Positions 1 to 10,257 are shown, counted from the stretch's first letter. The stretch: DNA of 64,000 nt from Pseudomonas alkylphenolica (GCF_004025535.1 NZ_QJRG01000034.1:1-64000); one strand, 5' to 3'. The notes: generated by a model not told the origin, from the sequence alone. Program-made: numbers and translations.

Positions 1-1999
1 CCGCAGTGATTGGCCCCGTGGTAATGCGGTCGGCACCCTGGATGTCGTTGCTCAGCACGTTGCCGGTCAGGGTCAGCTGCGCTTCGCTGGCGGTGACCGG
101 GTTGGTGTCGTTAACGGCAGTCGGCAGATCGTCGACGATGTTCACGTCAATGCTGCCACTGGCCGTGCTGCCGTCGGTGTCGGTCGCCACCACGGCGAAC
201 TGCTCACCCAGGCTGTTGGCACCTGCGCCGCTGGCGTGCGCCTCGTTATCCACCAGGGTGTAGGTGTAACTCACCACGCCGGTGCTGGCGTTGTAGCCAG
301 TGATGGTCAGGGTGTTGCCTTCCGGGGTGACGGCCGATTGCGGGAAGCCGACCGCGCTGCCGCCACTGACCACGGTGATGCCGCCGACGGTCAGGGTCTG
401 CAGGCCATCCGGGGCCGTAACGGTGAAACTGCCACCCTGGGTCAGCGCCGAGGCATTCGGGTTGCTGCCGTCGCTGAGGTTTTTCTCGAAGACGGTCAGT
501 TCGCCGCCTTCGACATTCAGGCCGTTGAGGGTTACCGGATCATTCAGGTTGTTGACGTTCAGGGTCAGGGTCGCGGTACTGGTATCGCCATCAGCATCGC
601 TGAGGGTGTAAGTGAAGGTTTCTACGCCACTGCCACCACCATGCAGGTTGATGAAGTCCGGATCACTGGTGTTCAGCGTGTAGGTGTAAGTGCCGTCGGC
701 GGCCAGTACCAGGGTGCCATAGGTACCGGTGAAGGTGCCGGCGGTGATGGGCCCTGAGGTAATGCGGTCGGCCCCTTGTACATCGTTGGTCAGTACGTTG
801 CCGGTCAGGGTCAACTGCGCTTCGGTGGCGGTGACCGCATTGGTGTCGTTAACGGCGGTCGGCAGGTCGTCGACGATGTTCACATCAATGCTGCCGCTGG
901 CTGTGCTGCCATCGGTGTCAGTTGCCACCACCGCGAACTGCTCACCCAGGCTGTTGGCACCTGCGCCGCTGGCATGCGCCTCGTTATCCACCAGGGTGTA
1001 GGTGTAACTCACCACGCCGGTGCTGGCGTTGTAGCCGGTGATGGTCAGGGTGTTGCCTTCCGGGGTAACGGCCGATTGCGGGAAGCCGACCGCGCTGCCG
1101 CCACTGACCACGTTGATGCCGCCCACAGTCAGGGTCTGCAGGCCGTCCGGGGCCGTCACGGTGAAACTGCCGCCCTGGGTCAGCGCCGAGGCATTCGGGT
1201 TGCTGCCGTCGCTGAGGTTTTTCTCGAAGACGGTTAGCCCCCCTCCCTCAACATTCAGGTTGCCAAGGGTTACCGGGTCATTCAGGTTGTTGACGTTCAG
1301 CGTCAGGGTCGCGGTACTGGTATCGCCATCAGCATCGCTGAGGGTGTAAGTGAAGGTTTCTACGCCACTGCCACCACCATGCAGGTTGATGAAGTCCGGA
1401 TCACTGGTGTTCAGCGTGTAGGTGTAGGTGCCATCGGCGGCCAGTACCAGGGTGCCATAGGTGCCGGTGAAAGTACCTGCGGTGATTGGACCTGTCGGGA
1501 TACGGTCGGCGCCCTGGATGTCGTTGCTCAGCACATTGCCAGTCAGGGTCAGCTGGTTCTCGCTGGCCGTCAGCGGGTTGCTGTCTGCAATCGCCTGGGG
1601 CACATCATCGATAACCGTGATGTCCAGCGAACCACTGGCTACATCGCCATCGCTATCACTGACCAGAACGGTGATGCTTTCATTCAGCCCATTGGCACCA
1701 CCACCTGCCGGGTGCGTATCAGCGCCCGTCAAGGTGTAGCTGTAACTGACCACGCCCGTAGCGGGATCGTAGCCAGTAATGGTCAGGGTATTACCCAGCC
1801 CGGTGGTGATGGACTGACCGACACCGGTCACCACCCCCGCCGTCACGATATTGATGCCACCGACGTTGAGGTGGAACACCCCATCCGGTGCTACCACGGT
1901 AAAACTGCCGGATTGCGTCAATGCCGCCGGATCACTGGCCGAGCCTGCCGCCAGATGAGATTCGTTGAGCGAGAGTTCGCCGCCGTCCACCGACAAACC
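1..1999 (-). repeat. 738-bp tandem repeat inside the adhesin gene
   Basis: Three consecutive units with an exact 738-bp spacing (246 codons) cover about 1262-1999, 524-1261 and 1-523 (partial). The same motif, such as GGTGTAGGTGTAACT, recurs at 257, 995 and, diverged, at 1733. The two units nearest the left edge are nearly identical, while the N-terminal-most unit has diverged. This suggests recent homogenisation of the inner repeats. Each unit encodes paired T1SS-143-like and VCBS-like folds. Confidence 0.9.
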
Positions 2000-2569
2000 C
2001 GCAAGGCTCACCGGATTGTCCTGCGGTGGTACCAGTGACACCGGCGGTGCAACGTTATTGTTGTCCACGCCGACGTCTATCGAGCGCAGCTCCAAAAATC
2101 CGTTGAAGCCCGCCGTCGGAAATCCAATGACCGGATCAACCCGACCAGCCACTTCGCTGAGCATTACGAAGGAGTGACCTCCACCAACGCCACCCGCGGC
2201 ACTACTGCCGCCAGGGCCTGCCGCTGTCGGGTCAGCCGCCTGGCTCGGGTCAACACCGGAAGCAATCGCTTGCTGGAGTTTTTCGACGTCGGTCAGTTGC
2301 GCTTCACTCGGGGTCAGCGACTCTGGTGCATCGACATGCGGCGCTTGGTTGGCCAGCAACTGGGGCGACAGCGCCATGCTGCTGTCACGCCCCAGGGTTA
2401 ATTCGCCACCGTTTTGTAGATGAACCGCAACAGCACCAGCGGCGCCAGTCTGCAGTTGCTCACCCGCAAACAGCCGGTCACCTTCAACCAGCACCCGGCG
2501 GGTGCCGTCCTCGGCCACCGCGAAAACCTGCCCGACGACTTTGCTGACGATACCGATTAATTTGGCCAT
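1..2569 (-). CDS. Giant LapA/MapA/LapF-type RTX adhesin, N-terminal part (runs off left edge)
   Basis: The frame is open from an ATG at 2569 to the window edge, about 856 codons, with GGAGAG 9-14 bases upstream. Residues 1-160 look like the retention module of LapA-family adhesins, which stays in the periplasm and anchors the secreted fibre in the outer-membrane pore. TAAG at residues 115-118 (2227-2216), within DPTAAGPG, matches the dialanine site cut by the periplasmic protease LapG in this family. From about residue 190, units of 246 residues follow, each made of a T1SS-143-like half and a VCBS-like half (TLTGNVLSND, YTYTLNTSDPDF, FTYTLSDADGD). The secretion genes lie divergently at 3076-8003, as at the P. 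putida lapF and P. fluorescens mapA loci. By analogy it is a biofilm adhesin released when c-di-GMP falls. The C-terminal RTX and secretion signal are outside the window. Confidence 0.9.
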   Translation of the reverse strand, partial: MAKLIGIVSKVVGQVFAVAEDGTRRVLVEGDRLFAGEQLQTGAAGAVAVHLQNGGELTLGRDSSMALSPQLLANQAPHVDAPESLTPSEAQLTDVEKLQQAIASGVDPSQAADPTAAGPGGSSAAGGVGGGHSFVMLSEVAGRVDPVIGFPTAGFNGFLELRSIDVGVDNNNVAPPVSLVPPQDNPVSLAGLSVDGGELSLNESHLAAGSASDPAALTQSGSFTVVAPDGVFHLNVGGINIVTAGVVTGVGQSITTGLGNTLTITGYDPATGVVSYSYTLTGADTHPAGGGANGLNESITVLVSDSDGDVASGSLDITVIDDVPQAIADSNPLTASENQLTLTGNVLSNDIQGADRIPTGPITAGTFTGTYGTLVLAADGTYTYTLNTSDPDFINLHGGGSGVETFTYTLSDADGDTSTATLTLNVNNLNDPVTLGNLNVEGGGLTVFEKNLSDGSNPNASALTQGGSFTVTAPDGLQTLTVGGINVVSGGSAVGFPQSAVTPEGNTLTITGYNASTGVVSYTYTLVDNEAHASGAGANSLGEQFAVVATDTDGSTASGSIDVNIVDDLPTAVNDTNAVTATEAQLTLTGNVLTNDVQGADRITSGPITAGTFTGTYGTLVLAADGTYTYTLNTSDPDFINLHGGGSGVETFTYTLSDADGDTSTATLTLNVNNLNDPVTLNGLNVEGGELTVFEKNLSDGSNPNASALTQGGSFTVTAPDGLQTLTVGGITVVSGGSAVGFPQSAVTPEGNTLTITGYNASTGVVSYTYTLVDNEAHASGAGANSLGEQFAVVATDTDGSTASGSIDVNIVDDLPTAVNDTNPVTASEAQLTLTGNVLSNDIQGADRITTGPITA

Positions 2570-3075
2570 GAGCGCTGCTCTCCACTGCGGAACGGTTTCG
2601 CAGGAAAGCGCGTTGAATCTCGCGTGGTCGCCCGTGATGACTGCTGCGGGCTGACACCTGGAAGGCCTAGGTAAATTTCAACGAAATCATAACCTTGGTG
2701 AGGCCGATACCCAGTGAACGCGAAGAAGCTAGCTGGCCATTTGGCATGTGCCAAAAAAATGTCGCCAGTTACCACTCCTTCTCCATCCCCTCCGCTACAT
2801 CCATGCCCTTTGCTGCAACGACTTGTTGAACTTACTCCCAGGCCCGAAAAATGCACCCTAGCGCAGAATCGACGGACCGCCTGATATGAACAATGTCTTG
2901 GTTTCCTTAGACCGCATAAGTTTTTTTTCGCATAACCGTTATGAAAAAATCTTCTTAGCTCTCCTTATAAATGTTCTTAGCTCTGTTGTTACAAGCCTGA
3001 AACGGTTTATATGCATAAAATCGTCAAAAATATGGCGACAGCAACACCTAATTAGAAATCAGGGAGAAGTACCCC
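2570..3075. promoter_or_regulatory. Divergent intergenic region between adhesin and secretion operon
   Basis: This 506-bp stretch has no supportable gene. The half next to the secretion operon (2890-3060) is strikingly AT-rich. It holds a perfect inverted repeat CATAAC-C-GTTATG at 2931-2943. GTC-N11-GAC at 3023-3039 only loosely resembles FleQ sites, so control by FleQ/c-di-GMP is a guess from relatives and is not shown by the sequence. Confidence 0.5.
2986..3013 (+). promoter_or_regulatory. Candidate sigma-70 promoter of the secretion operon
   Basis: TTGTTA (2986-2991) and TATATG (3008-3013) are separated by 16 bases, about 60 bases upstream of the TolC-family start codon. The surrounding DNA is AT-rich. 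This is a consensus match by eye only. Confidence 0.3.
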
Positions 3076-4449
3076 ATGCGCGTTTTGACCCCCATCTCCA
3101 GTGCAATTCTTTTGGCCATGGCATGTGCCAATGCTCAGGCGATGTCGATTACGGAGGCTGTACAAAGCGCCGTGGACCAACATCCTGAAATCAACGCCAG
3201 CCGCAACAGCAGGCTCTCGGCTGATGAAGACGTTAACGTTGCCAAGGGCGGCTGGTACCCTCGAGTGGATCTGGTCGCCGGTTACGGCCGGCAGAAATCG
3301 GACAACACCAACACCCGCACTTTCGACCCCGACGGCACCAGAAACCACAACAAGGAAACACTGAACTACACCCAGTCGGATTTGCGCCTGCGGCAGATGC
3401 TGTTTGATGGTTTCAATACACCAAACGAAGTGGGTCGCACCGAGGCCGTCGTGAACTCGCGCGCGTACTTCACCCAGGCAACTGCGCAGACCGTTGCCCT
3501 GCGTGCGATCGAGGTTTATCTGGAAGTGCTCAAGCGTCGCGAATTGGTCACCCTGGCGAAAAACAACCTCCAGGCCCACCTGCGCGTCAACGATCAGATC
3601 GGCCTGCGTAGCGAACGCGGCGTGGGCAGTACCGCGGACCTTGATCAATCCACCGCCCGTCGCGCATTGGCAGAAAACAACCTGTACACCGCTGAAGTCG
3701 ACCTGGCTGATGCCGAAGCCAATTTCTACAGCGTCATCGGCCGCGTACCGGATGAGCTGGAAACCCCGAGCACGATCAAAGGCGAGATGCCCGCCAGCCT
3801 GCTCGACGCCCGCCAGGACATGCTCGAACACAACCCCTACCTGAAGTCGGCCCAGGCCGATGTGCAGGCGGCAGAGCAACAGTACGAAGTCGCCAAGTCA
3901 CCGTTCTACCCACGCCTGGATGCGGTGCTGGCCACAGGCGCCAACAACAACACCGCAGGCCAGGTGGGTCACGACAACAACGACTGGCAAGCCGGGGTGG
4001 AGCTGAGCTACAACCTGTTCCGCGGCGGCAGCGACAAGGCCCGCCTGCAGTCGGATGCACACAAGATCAATCAGGCCATGGACATTCGCAACAACGCCCT
4101 GCGCACCCTCAACGAAGACCTGGCGTTGTCGTGGAACGCCATGACCAACGCCCGCAAGCAAACCCCCACCGCTCGCGAGTACGCCGACACTACCACCCGT
4201 GTGCGCGCGGCTTACCAGGATCAGTTTGGTCTGGGCCAACGCACCCTGCTCGACCTGCTCGACAGTGAAAACGAGCTGTACAACGCCAACCGTCGCTACA
4301 CCGAAGTGCGGTACGTCGAGGAATTCTCCATGTACCGGGTGCTGGCCAACATGGGTGAGTTGCTGAACAAGCAGCGGATTTCGCTGCCACCTGAAGCCAT
4401 CGCGCAAAGTGAAGTGAGGACCGACGCACGCTTGCCCGATATGCGTTAA
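3076..4449 (+). CDS. TolC-family outer-membrane protein of type I secretion
   Basis: 457 residues, normal for the type I secretion TolC family. Residues 1-22 form a signal peptide ending ANAQA. The mature part has the two outer-membrane-efflux repeats, with family hallmarks such as ITEAVQ near the start, LRLRQMLFDGF at about 110 and ELSYNLFRGG in the second repeat. It should form the trimeric outer-membrane channel through which the divergent adhesin is exported and in which its retention module is held. The start ATG follows AGGGAGAAGT at 3061. The ABC transporter starts 30 bp downstream, so the three secretion genes form one operon. It corresponds to LapE/MapE by position and type. Confidence 0.9.
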   Translation: MRVLTPISSAILLAMACANAQAMSITEAVQSAVDQHPEINASRNSRLSADEDVNVAKGGWYPRVDLVAGYGRQKSDNTNTRTFDPDGTRNHNKETLNYTQSDLRLRQMLFDGFNTPNEVGRTEAVVNSRAYFTQATAQTVALRAIEVYLEVLKRRELVTLAKNNLQAHLRVNDQIGLRSERGVGSTADLDQSTARRALAENNLYTAEVDLADAEANFYSVIGRVPDELETPSTIKGEMPASLLDARQDMLEHNPYLKSAQADVQAAEQQYEVAKSPFYPRLDAVLATGANNNTAGQVGHDNNDWQAGVELSYNLFRGGSDKARLQSDAHKINQAMDIRNNALRTLNEDLALSWNAMTNARKQTPTAREYADTTTRVRAAYQDQFGLGQRTLLDLLDSENELYNANRRYTEVRYVEEFSMYRVLANMGELLNKQRISLPPEAIAQSEVRTDARLPDMR

Positions 4450-4479
4450 CCCCCCGTCTCGCTGCAGGAGTAGGCCATT

Positions 4480-6636
4480 GTGACCAGCATGCAACCTGCG
4501 AGCTCGGCGGCGGATCCGCGCCTGAGTTTCGATGACCCGTTACTCGATGGCTTGCTGATTCTGTGCAAGCTGCACGGTTGTACTGTCAGCCGTGCCGGCC
4601 TCAGCGCCGGCCTGCCGCTGGCCCTGCAGCGGCTGAGCCCGGACTTGCTCCCCAGGGCTGCAGCCCGGGCCGGCTTGCAAGCACGGGTGTTGCGCAGGGA
4701 CCTCGGCGCGATATCCACCCTCAACCTACCGGTGCTGTTGCTGCTCAAGGAAGGCCGCTGCGCCGTTTTGCGCCGTTGGGGCGAAGACGGTCGCGCGCTG
4801 ATTCTGCCCAGCGAAGCCGAAGGTGGCGAGCAATGGGTCAGCCGTGAGGAACTGGTCGAAGCGTACAGCGGTGAAGCCCTGTTCGCCCGCCCCCGACATG
4901 AACTGGAAGACTTGCGCACGCCATTGATGCCGCGGGTCAATGCCTGGTTTCGAGACACCCTGAAACTGTCACGCTGGCTCTACAGCGATGCGGTGCTGGC
5001 CAGCCTGCTGATCAACCTGCTCGGCCTGATGGTGCCGCTGTTCGTCATGCAGACCTATGACCGCGTGGTCCCCAACCAGGCCATCTCGACCCTCTGGGTA
5101 CTGGTGATCGGCCTGCTGATCGGCACCCTGTTCGAATTGATACTGCGCGTGGTACGCGCCCACCTGCTGGACCAGGCGGGGAAAAAAACCGACCTGATTC
5201 TTTCGGCCACATTGTTCGAGCGCATTACCGGCATGTCGATGAAAGCCCGGCCGGCGACCATCGGCGGCTTTGCGCAAAGCATCCATGACTTCCAGGGCTT
5301 GCGTGAATTCCTCACGGCGGTCACCCTCACCAGCGTGATCGACCTGCCCTTTGTGGTGTTGATGCTGCTGGTGATCGGCTTGCTCGGGGGCTGGCTGGTG
5401 GTGATCCCGCTGATCGCCTTCCCGCTCACCATTGTCTTTGCCATGCTCATCCAGATACGCCTGCGCGATACTGTGCAAAAAAGCCTGGCCCTGGGCGCTG
5501 TGCGTCAGGCCTTGCTGATCGAAACCCTCAGCGGGCTGGAAACCCTCAAGGCCTGCAGTGCCGAGAGCGAGCGCCAGTACCAGTGGGAAAGTACCCACGG
5601 CGCGCTGACGCGTCTCGACGCCCATGCACGTAACCTGTCGGCCCTGGCCACCAACGGCACCTTGTTCATTCAACAGTTCTGCGGCATGGCCACCATCGTC
5701 GCCGGCGTCTACAGCATCATCGCCGGCAACCTCAGCGTCGGTGCCCTGGTGGCCAGCTACATGCTCGGCAGCCGCGTGCTTGCGCCTTTGGGGCAAATTG
5801 CCGGGCTGATTACCCGCTACCAGCAGGCACAGCTAACCATGCGCAGCACCGACGCGCTGATGGCCTTGCCCCAGGAACGCCAGGCCGGCCAGCAACCGCT
5901 GGAGCGCACCCAGTTGCGGGGCGGGCTTGAAGTCAGCCACGTCACGTTCCGCTATGCCGGGCAGAATGCCGCGGCGCTCAACAGCGTGAGTTTCAGCGTC
6001 AAACCCGGTGAGCGCATTGGCATCATTGGTCGCAGCGGCTCGGGCAAAAGTACCCTGGCGCGCCTGCTGATGGGCTTTTATGCCCCGGATGAAGGGCAGA
6101 TCCTGCTCGACAACCTCGACCTGCGCCAACTCGACATAGCCGACCTGCGCCATCAGATCGGCTATGTCGCCCACGACCTGCCGCTACTGGCCGGCAGCCT
6201 GCGTGACAACCTCACCCTCGGTGCACGTTATGTCAGTGATGCACGCATGCTCGAGGTCGCCGAACTGACCGGTGTCAGCGAACTGGCGCGCCAGCACCCG
6301 CAAGGTTTCGACCGCCCGGTGGGCGAGCGCGGCCAGTTGCTCTCCGGCGGCCAGCGGCAAACCGTGCTGCTGGCCCGGGCCATGCTGCTGGAGCCACCGA
6401 TCATGGTCCTCGACGAACCCACCAGCCATATGGACAACGCCAGCGAAGACCAACTGCGCCAGCGTCTGCATGGCTGGGTGCAGGGCAAGACACTGTTGCT
6501 GGTCACCCACCGCACCTCCATGCTCAGCCTGGTTGACCGTCTGCTGGTGCTCGACAACGGCAAGGTCGTGGCCGACGGGCCCAAGGAAGCGGTTATCGAC
6601 GCGCTACGCAAAGGCCGGGTTGGTTCAGCCATCTAA
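4480..6636 (+). CDS. Type I secretion ABC transporter (permease/ATPase, LapB type)
   Basis: 718 residues. The start is a GTG at 4480 preceded by CAGGAG. Order: C39-peptidase-like domain (about 15-130), ABC transmembrane domain (about 165-450) and nucleotide-binding domain (about 480-715). Visible motifs are Walker A GRSGSGKST (517-525), signature LSGGQ (621-625) and Walker B MVLDE with D645 and E646. Where a C39 protease would carry its catalytic cysteine the sequence reads DPLLDGLL, so I infer a non-cleaving C39-like domain that docks substrate, as in RTX transporters. It is the inner-membrane motor for the adhesin. The HlyD gene follows after 11 bp. Confidence 0.92.
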   Translation: MTSMQPASSAADPRLSFDDPLLDGLLILCKLHGCTVSRAGLSAGLPLALQRLSPDLLPRAAARAGLQARVLRRDLGAISTLNLPVLLLLKEGRCAVLRRWGEDGRALILPSEAEGGEQWVSREELVEAYSGEALFARPRHELEDLRTPLMPRVNAWFRDTLKLSRWLYSDAVLASLLINLLGLMVPLFVMQTYDRVVPNQAISTLWVLVIGLLIGTLFELILRVVRAHLLDQAGKKTDLILSATLFERITGMSMKARPATIGGFAQSIHDFQGLREFLTAVTLTSVIDLPFVVLMLLVIGLLGGWLVVIPLIAFPLTIVFAMLIQIRLRDTVQKSLALGAVRQALLIETLSGLETLKACSAESERQYQWESTHGALTRLDAHARNLSALATNGTLFIQQFCGMATIVAGVYSIIAGNLSVGALVASYMLGSRVLAPLGQIAGLITRYQQAQLTMRSTDALMALPQERQAGQQPLERTQLRGGLEVSHVTFRYAGQNAAALNSVSFSVKPGERIGIIGRSGSGKSTLARLLMGFYAPDEGQILLDNLDLRQLDIADLRHQIGYVAHDLPLLAGSLRDNLTLGARYVSDARMLEVAELTGVSELARQHPQGFDRPVGERGQLLSGGQRQTVLLARAMLLEPPIMVLDEPTSHMDNASEDQLRQRLHGWVQGKTLLLVTHRTSMLSLVDRLLVLDNGKVVADGPKEAVIDALRKGRVGSAI

Positions 6637-6647
6637 GGGGTCCCTGT

Positions 6648-8003
6648 ATGTCAGTCAGCCAAGGCTTGCGCAGCTACTTCCAGAGTTTCGGCAAAACCGC
6701 CGAACGCGACTACATGCCGGACCTGGCCGGTGCGACCCTGCAGGACTCGCCGCGCCTGTCACGCATCACCGTATGGCTGGCAGCGGCTTTACTGCTGGTG
6801 GCATTGCTCTGGGCCTGGTTTGCCGTGCTCGATGAAGTGACCATGGGCGAAGGCAAGGCCATCCCCTCGAGCAAGGTGCAGGTGATCCAGAACCTTGAGG
6901 GCGGGATTGTCACCGAGATCTTTGTCCGCGAAGGGCAAATGGTGAACAAGGGCGACACGCTGCTGCGCCTGGACGACACCCGCTTCAAGTCCAACAAGGG
7001 TGAAAGCGAGGCCGATCGTTACGCCCTTACCGCGCAGGTAGAACGCCTGTCGGCCGAGGCCGAAGGCCGTCCCTTCGAGGTGTCGGAGGAAGTTCGCAGC
7101 AAGGCGCCGCAAGTGGCCGAAGATGAACTGTCCCTTTACCAGTCGCGCCAGCGGCGCCTGACCAGCGAAAAGCAGACGCTCAACGAACAACTGCGGCAAA
7201 AAACCCAGGAGCTGGCCGAGTTCCGCTCCAAGGCAGAGCAGTATCGCTCTGCGCTCGCCCTGCTCCAGCAAGAACTGAATATGTCGACACCGTTGGTTGG
7301 CACCGGCGCGATCTCACCGGTTGAGATCCTGCGTCTCAAACGCAGCACGGTGGAGGCACGCGGCTCGTTGAACGCTACTACGCTGGCCATACCCAGGGCC
7401 GAAGCGGCGGTGGCAGAGATCAAGAGCAAGATCGAAGAGTCCGATGCCGGCTTTCGCTCGGAAGCGGCCAAGGAGCTCAACGAGAAACGCACCGACCTGT
7501 CAAAGATCACCGCCTCCAGCATTGCCATCGATGACCGGGTGACCCGCACCACGGTGGTCTCGCCGGTGCACGGCATCATCAAGCTGCTCAAGGTCAATAC
7601 CATCGGCGGCGTGGTGCAGCCTGGCAGCGACCTGGTGGAGATCGTGCCGCTGGAGGACAACCTGCTGATCGAAGCCAAGGTGCGCCCGCAGGACGTTGCC
7701 TTCCTGCACCCTGGGCAGGCAGCGATGGTCAAATTCAGCGCCTACGACTACACCATCTACGGCGGCCTGAAAGCCAAACTGGAACTGATCAGCGCCGACA
7801 CCGTGACCGACGACAAAGGCAACGCCTTCTACCTGATCCAGGTGCGCACCGACAAAAACCACCTGGGGGGCGACAACAAGCCATTGCTGATCATCCCCGG
7901 CATGACAGCCACCGTGGATATCATCACCGGCCACAAGAGCGTGCTCGATTACCTGCTCAAGCCGGTGCTCAAGGCACGTACCGAAGCCATGCGGGAACGC
8001 TAG
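6648..8003 (+). CDS. HlyD-family periplasmic adaptor of type I secretion
   Basis: 451 residues, typical for a HlyD/LapC membrane-fusion protein. A short cytoplasmic N-terminus is followed by one membrane helix (about 41-60). A split lipoyl/barrel-sandwich domain follows (GEGKAIPSSKVQVIQNLEGG near 75, VVSPVHGIIKLL near 305), with a long coiled coil between about 115 and 285 and a beta-barrel C-terminus. It bridges the ABC transporter and the TolC-family channel. Last gene of the secretion operon; the neighbouring gene converges on it 9 bp away. Confidence 0.92.
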   Translation: MSVSQGLRSYFQSFGKTAERDYMPDLAGATLQDSPRLSRITVWLAAALLLVALLWAWFAVLDEVTMGEGKAIPSSKVQVIQNLEGGIVTEIFVREGQMVNKGDTLLRLDDTRFKSNKGESEADRYALTAQVERLSAEAEGRPFEVSEEVRSKAPQVAEDELSLYQSRQRRLTSEKQTLNEQLRQKTQELAEFRSKAEQYRSALALLQQELNMSTPLVGTGAISPVEILRLKRSTVEARGSLNATTLAIPRAEAAVAEIKSKIEESDAGFRSEAAKELNEKRTDLSKITASSIAIDDRVTRTTVVSPVHGIIKLLKVNTIGGVVQPGSDLVEIVPLEDNLLIEAKVRPQDVAFLHPGQAAMVKFSAYDYTIYGGLKAKLELISADTVTDDKGNAFYLIQVRTDKNHLGGDNKPLLIIPGMTATVDIITGHKSVLDYLLKPVLKARTEAMRER

Positions 8004-8012
8004 CGCAACGAA

Positions 8013-8612
8013 TCAGCGCACATGATTACGCGTATACGTCTCTTGCCCCATGGCGCTGATCTGCCCTTCGATCAGCGCATCGAACGGCTTTAGCAGCGCA
8101 TCAAAGCAAGCGGGTGCCTCCAGCACATTCAACGCCTGCACCACTGCCTCCAGGGTCGACAGCGCGCCCTCGGCCGGGGCCTTGCGCAAGCGGTAGCGTG
8201 AAGGCTGAACCTGTGCCAGGGTGACCCGTGGCAACGCTGCCAACGCCGGGTTCAGGTGCAGCAACTTGCTTGCCTTGCGCCAGGTGCCATCGGGTACCAC
8301 CAACTGCCACGGATGCTCATTGCTTTCCTCGGCATAGGCCGTCAACGGCTGTGCGCCCTCGCCCGGGAACAGCAATGCGCTGCGATACCCCGGCACCACC
8401 AGCAGTTCTTCCAGATCTTCAAACACTTCGCCAACCCGCAACTGTGCGTTACTCAAGCCCAGGGCGGCCAGTTTCGCGGTGTTGAGGGCGTGGCGGACTT
8501 CAGAGGGATGCTGCAGCAGCAACACCCGGGTGCGGCTGTTCAACAGCGGGATAAGCGGGCATAGACAATGAGCTTGTGGGCGCAGGCAGCGCTCGCACTG
8601 GATTCTGGACAT
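8013..8612 (-). CDS. DTW-domain protein (tRNA aminocarboxypropyltransferase family)
   Basis: 199 residues from the ATG at 8612, which has AGGAG seven bases upstream; the frame stays open further upstream but without support. The N-terminus carries a cysteine cluster (CERC, then HCLCP at about 15-19). The DTW signature reads VVPDGTWRKASKLL. The DTW family includes TapT/YfiP, which transfers an aminocarboxypropyl group from S-adenosylmethionine to uridine in tRNA. This protein is the short Pseudomonas form, so the substrate is less certain than the family. It is transcribed after the chemoreceptor gene with a 79-bp gap and converges on the secretion operon. Confidence 0.8.
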   Translation of the reverse strand: MSRIQCERCLRPQAHCLCPLIPLLNSRTRVLLLQHPSEVRHALNTAKLAALGLSNAQLRVGEVFEDLEELLVVPGYRSALLFPGEGAQPLTAYAEESNEHPWQLVVPDGTWRKASKLLHLNPALAALPRVTLAQVQPSRYRLRKAPAEGALSTLEAVVQALNVLEAPACFDALLKPFDALIEGQISAMGQETYTRNHVR

Positions 8613-8691
8613 CGGGTTCTCCTGAGCGCGCAAAGTGTGCCACACCCGCCCCGAAAAAAGCCCACTTCCCTGTGGGAGAAGACCAAAGGAT

Positions 8692-10257
8692 TCAACGGTT
8701 GAAACGTTCAGCCAGGCTGTACAGGTAATCGGCCATGCGCTCCAGGTCCTGGCTGATTTCAGCGCCCTGTTTGGCCTGCCCGGCGCTGTGATCGCACAGC
8801 TGGGCGATGCGGGTGATCTGCTGGTTGATGTCTTCGGCGACATGACTCTGTTGCTCGGACGCCGTAGCCATCTGCTGACTCATGCCGGTGATGCGGCTGA
8901 CCGCCTGGGTGATTCCCACCAGTGCCGACTGTACGGCCTCGACCCGTTGCACGCTGTCCCGGGAAATCTGTTCGCCTTTGCTGGCCGTCGACACTGCCCG
9001 CTGTGCACCGTCACGCAACGAGGCGATGATCTGGTGAATCTCTTCAGTGGAAGTGCGTGTGCGCTGGGCCAGTGAACGCACCTCGTCGGCGACCACCGCA
9101 AATCCGCGTCCCTGCTCGCCTGCACGTGCCGCCTCGATCGCGGCATTGAGCGCCAGCAGGTTGGTTTGCTCGGCAATCGAGGTGATCACATCGACCACGC
9201 TGCCAATCGACTGGGTCTGTTCCGCCAGGGCGTTGACCGCCTGCCCGATGTCGTTGACCGCCTCGCTCATGCTGCCCATCGCGCGCAAGCTTTGCTGGGC
9301 CAGATCGCTGCCCTGCTGGGCCAGTTGGTCGGCATCGGCAGCGGCTGTGGCGGTGCTTTGCACGTTGTGGGTAACCTCCTGAATGGTCGCCGCCATTTGC
9401 GCAATCGCCGTGGCCGATTGATCGGTTTCACTGCGCTGGCGGTCGAGCATCTGCGCCTGGGCGCCGGACAGGTCCGACGATTGCGCCGCGCGCGCCTTCA
9501 CTCCGACGCCAGCATCCACCAGCCGGGTCAGCGCCGTCTGCAAACGCGCTTCCTCGCTGATGATGGCCAGGTCAAGCTGCCCCTGCAGGCCCTTGTTGGC
9601 ACTGTATGTCAGGGCCACCAGCGCACTGGTAAAGGCTTTCGGGTGGTCGGCCAGGGTGCGTTTGATCACCCGGTTTTGCCGCGACTCGATCAGGTACCAG
9701 GCGCTGAGCAGGCTGGCCATGAGCACGCCAAGCGCCGCGTATTGCGGCAGCCACAGGTAAGCCGCTGCCGACAGCAATCCCGCACCGAGCAACGGCCAGC
9801 CATGCTCAAGCACTTCGCCCAGACGTGCCGCCCAGGGCACTGCTGCCCGGCCCTGGCGTAACCGCGCGTACAGCGCCGAGGCGCGGCGGATCTGCTCGCG
9901 GGTCGGCACCGAGCGTACCGACTCGTAACCGCTGACCTGGCCGTTTTCATAAATGGCCGTGACATAGGCGCTGACCCAGTAGCAGTCACCGTTCTTCGCC
10001 CGGTTCTTGACTACACCCATCCACGGTTTGCCTTGCTTGATGGTCTCCCACATATGCGCAAACACCACCGCAGGCATGTCGGGATGGCGCACCAGGTTGT
10101 GCGGTTGGCCCAGCAGTTCGTCGTAGGTAAAGCCGCTGATCGCCACGAAGGCATCGTTGCAGTAGGTGATGCGGCTGTTGAGGTCGGTGGTGGAAATCAG
10201 GCGTTGTTCATTGGGAAAGGTTCTTTCGTGCTCAGTGACGGGCAAATTCATGCGCAT
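8692..10257 (-). CDS. Aer-like PAS-containing methyl-accepting chemotaxis protein
   Basis: 521 residues from the ATG at 10257 ([15 protein letters not shown]), preceded by AGCAGGG; an in-frame ATG at 10299 lacks a ribosome site. A PAS domain near residues 15-120 ([20 protein letters not shown]) resembles the FAD-binding redox sensor of Aer. A hydrophobic hairpin at about 150-185 anchors it in the membrane, and the C-terminal half is a methyl-accepting signalling domain with the conserved tip ([20 protein letters not shown]). Expected role: energy or redox taxis through CheA/CheW. No periplasmic ligand domain is present. Confidence 0.88.
   Translation of the reverse strand: MRMNLPVTEHERTFPNEQRLISTTDLNSRITYCNDAFVAISGFTYDELLGQPHNLVRHPDMPAVVFAHMWETIKQGKPWMGVVKNRAKNGDCYWVSAYVTAIYENGQVSGYESVRSVPTREQIRRASALYARLRQGRAAVPWAARLGEVLEHGWPLLGAGLLSAAAYLWLPQYAALGVLMASLLSAWYLIESRQNRVIKRTLADHPKAFTSALVALTYSANKGLQGQLDLAIISEEARLQTALTRLVDAGVGVKARAAQSSDLSGAQAQMLDRQRSETDQSATAIAQMAATIQEVTHNVQSTATAAADADQLAQQGSDLAQQSLRAMGSMSEAVNDIGQAVNALAEQTQSIGSVVDVITSIAEQTNLLALNAAIEAARAGEQGRGFAVVADEVRSLAQRTRTSTEEIHQIIASLRDGAQRAVSTASKGEQISRDSVQRVEAVQSALVGITQAVSRITGMSQQMATASEQQSHVAEDINQQITRIAQLCDHSAGQAKQGAEISQDLERMADYLYSLAERFNR

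Noticed and set aside
6..2401. Long plus-strand open frames across the adhesin
   Set aside because: They are antisense shadows of the continuous minus-strand adhesin frame, which has repeats, a known N-terminal module and a ribosome site.
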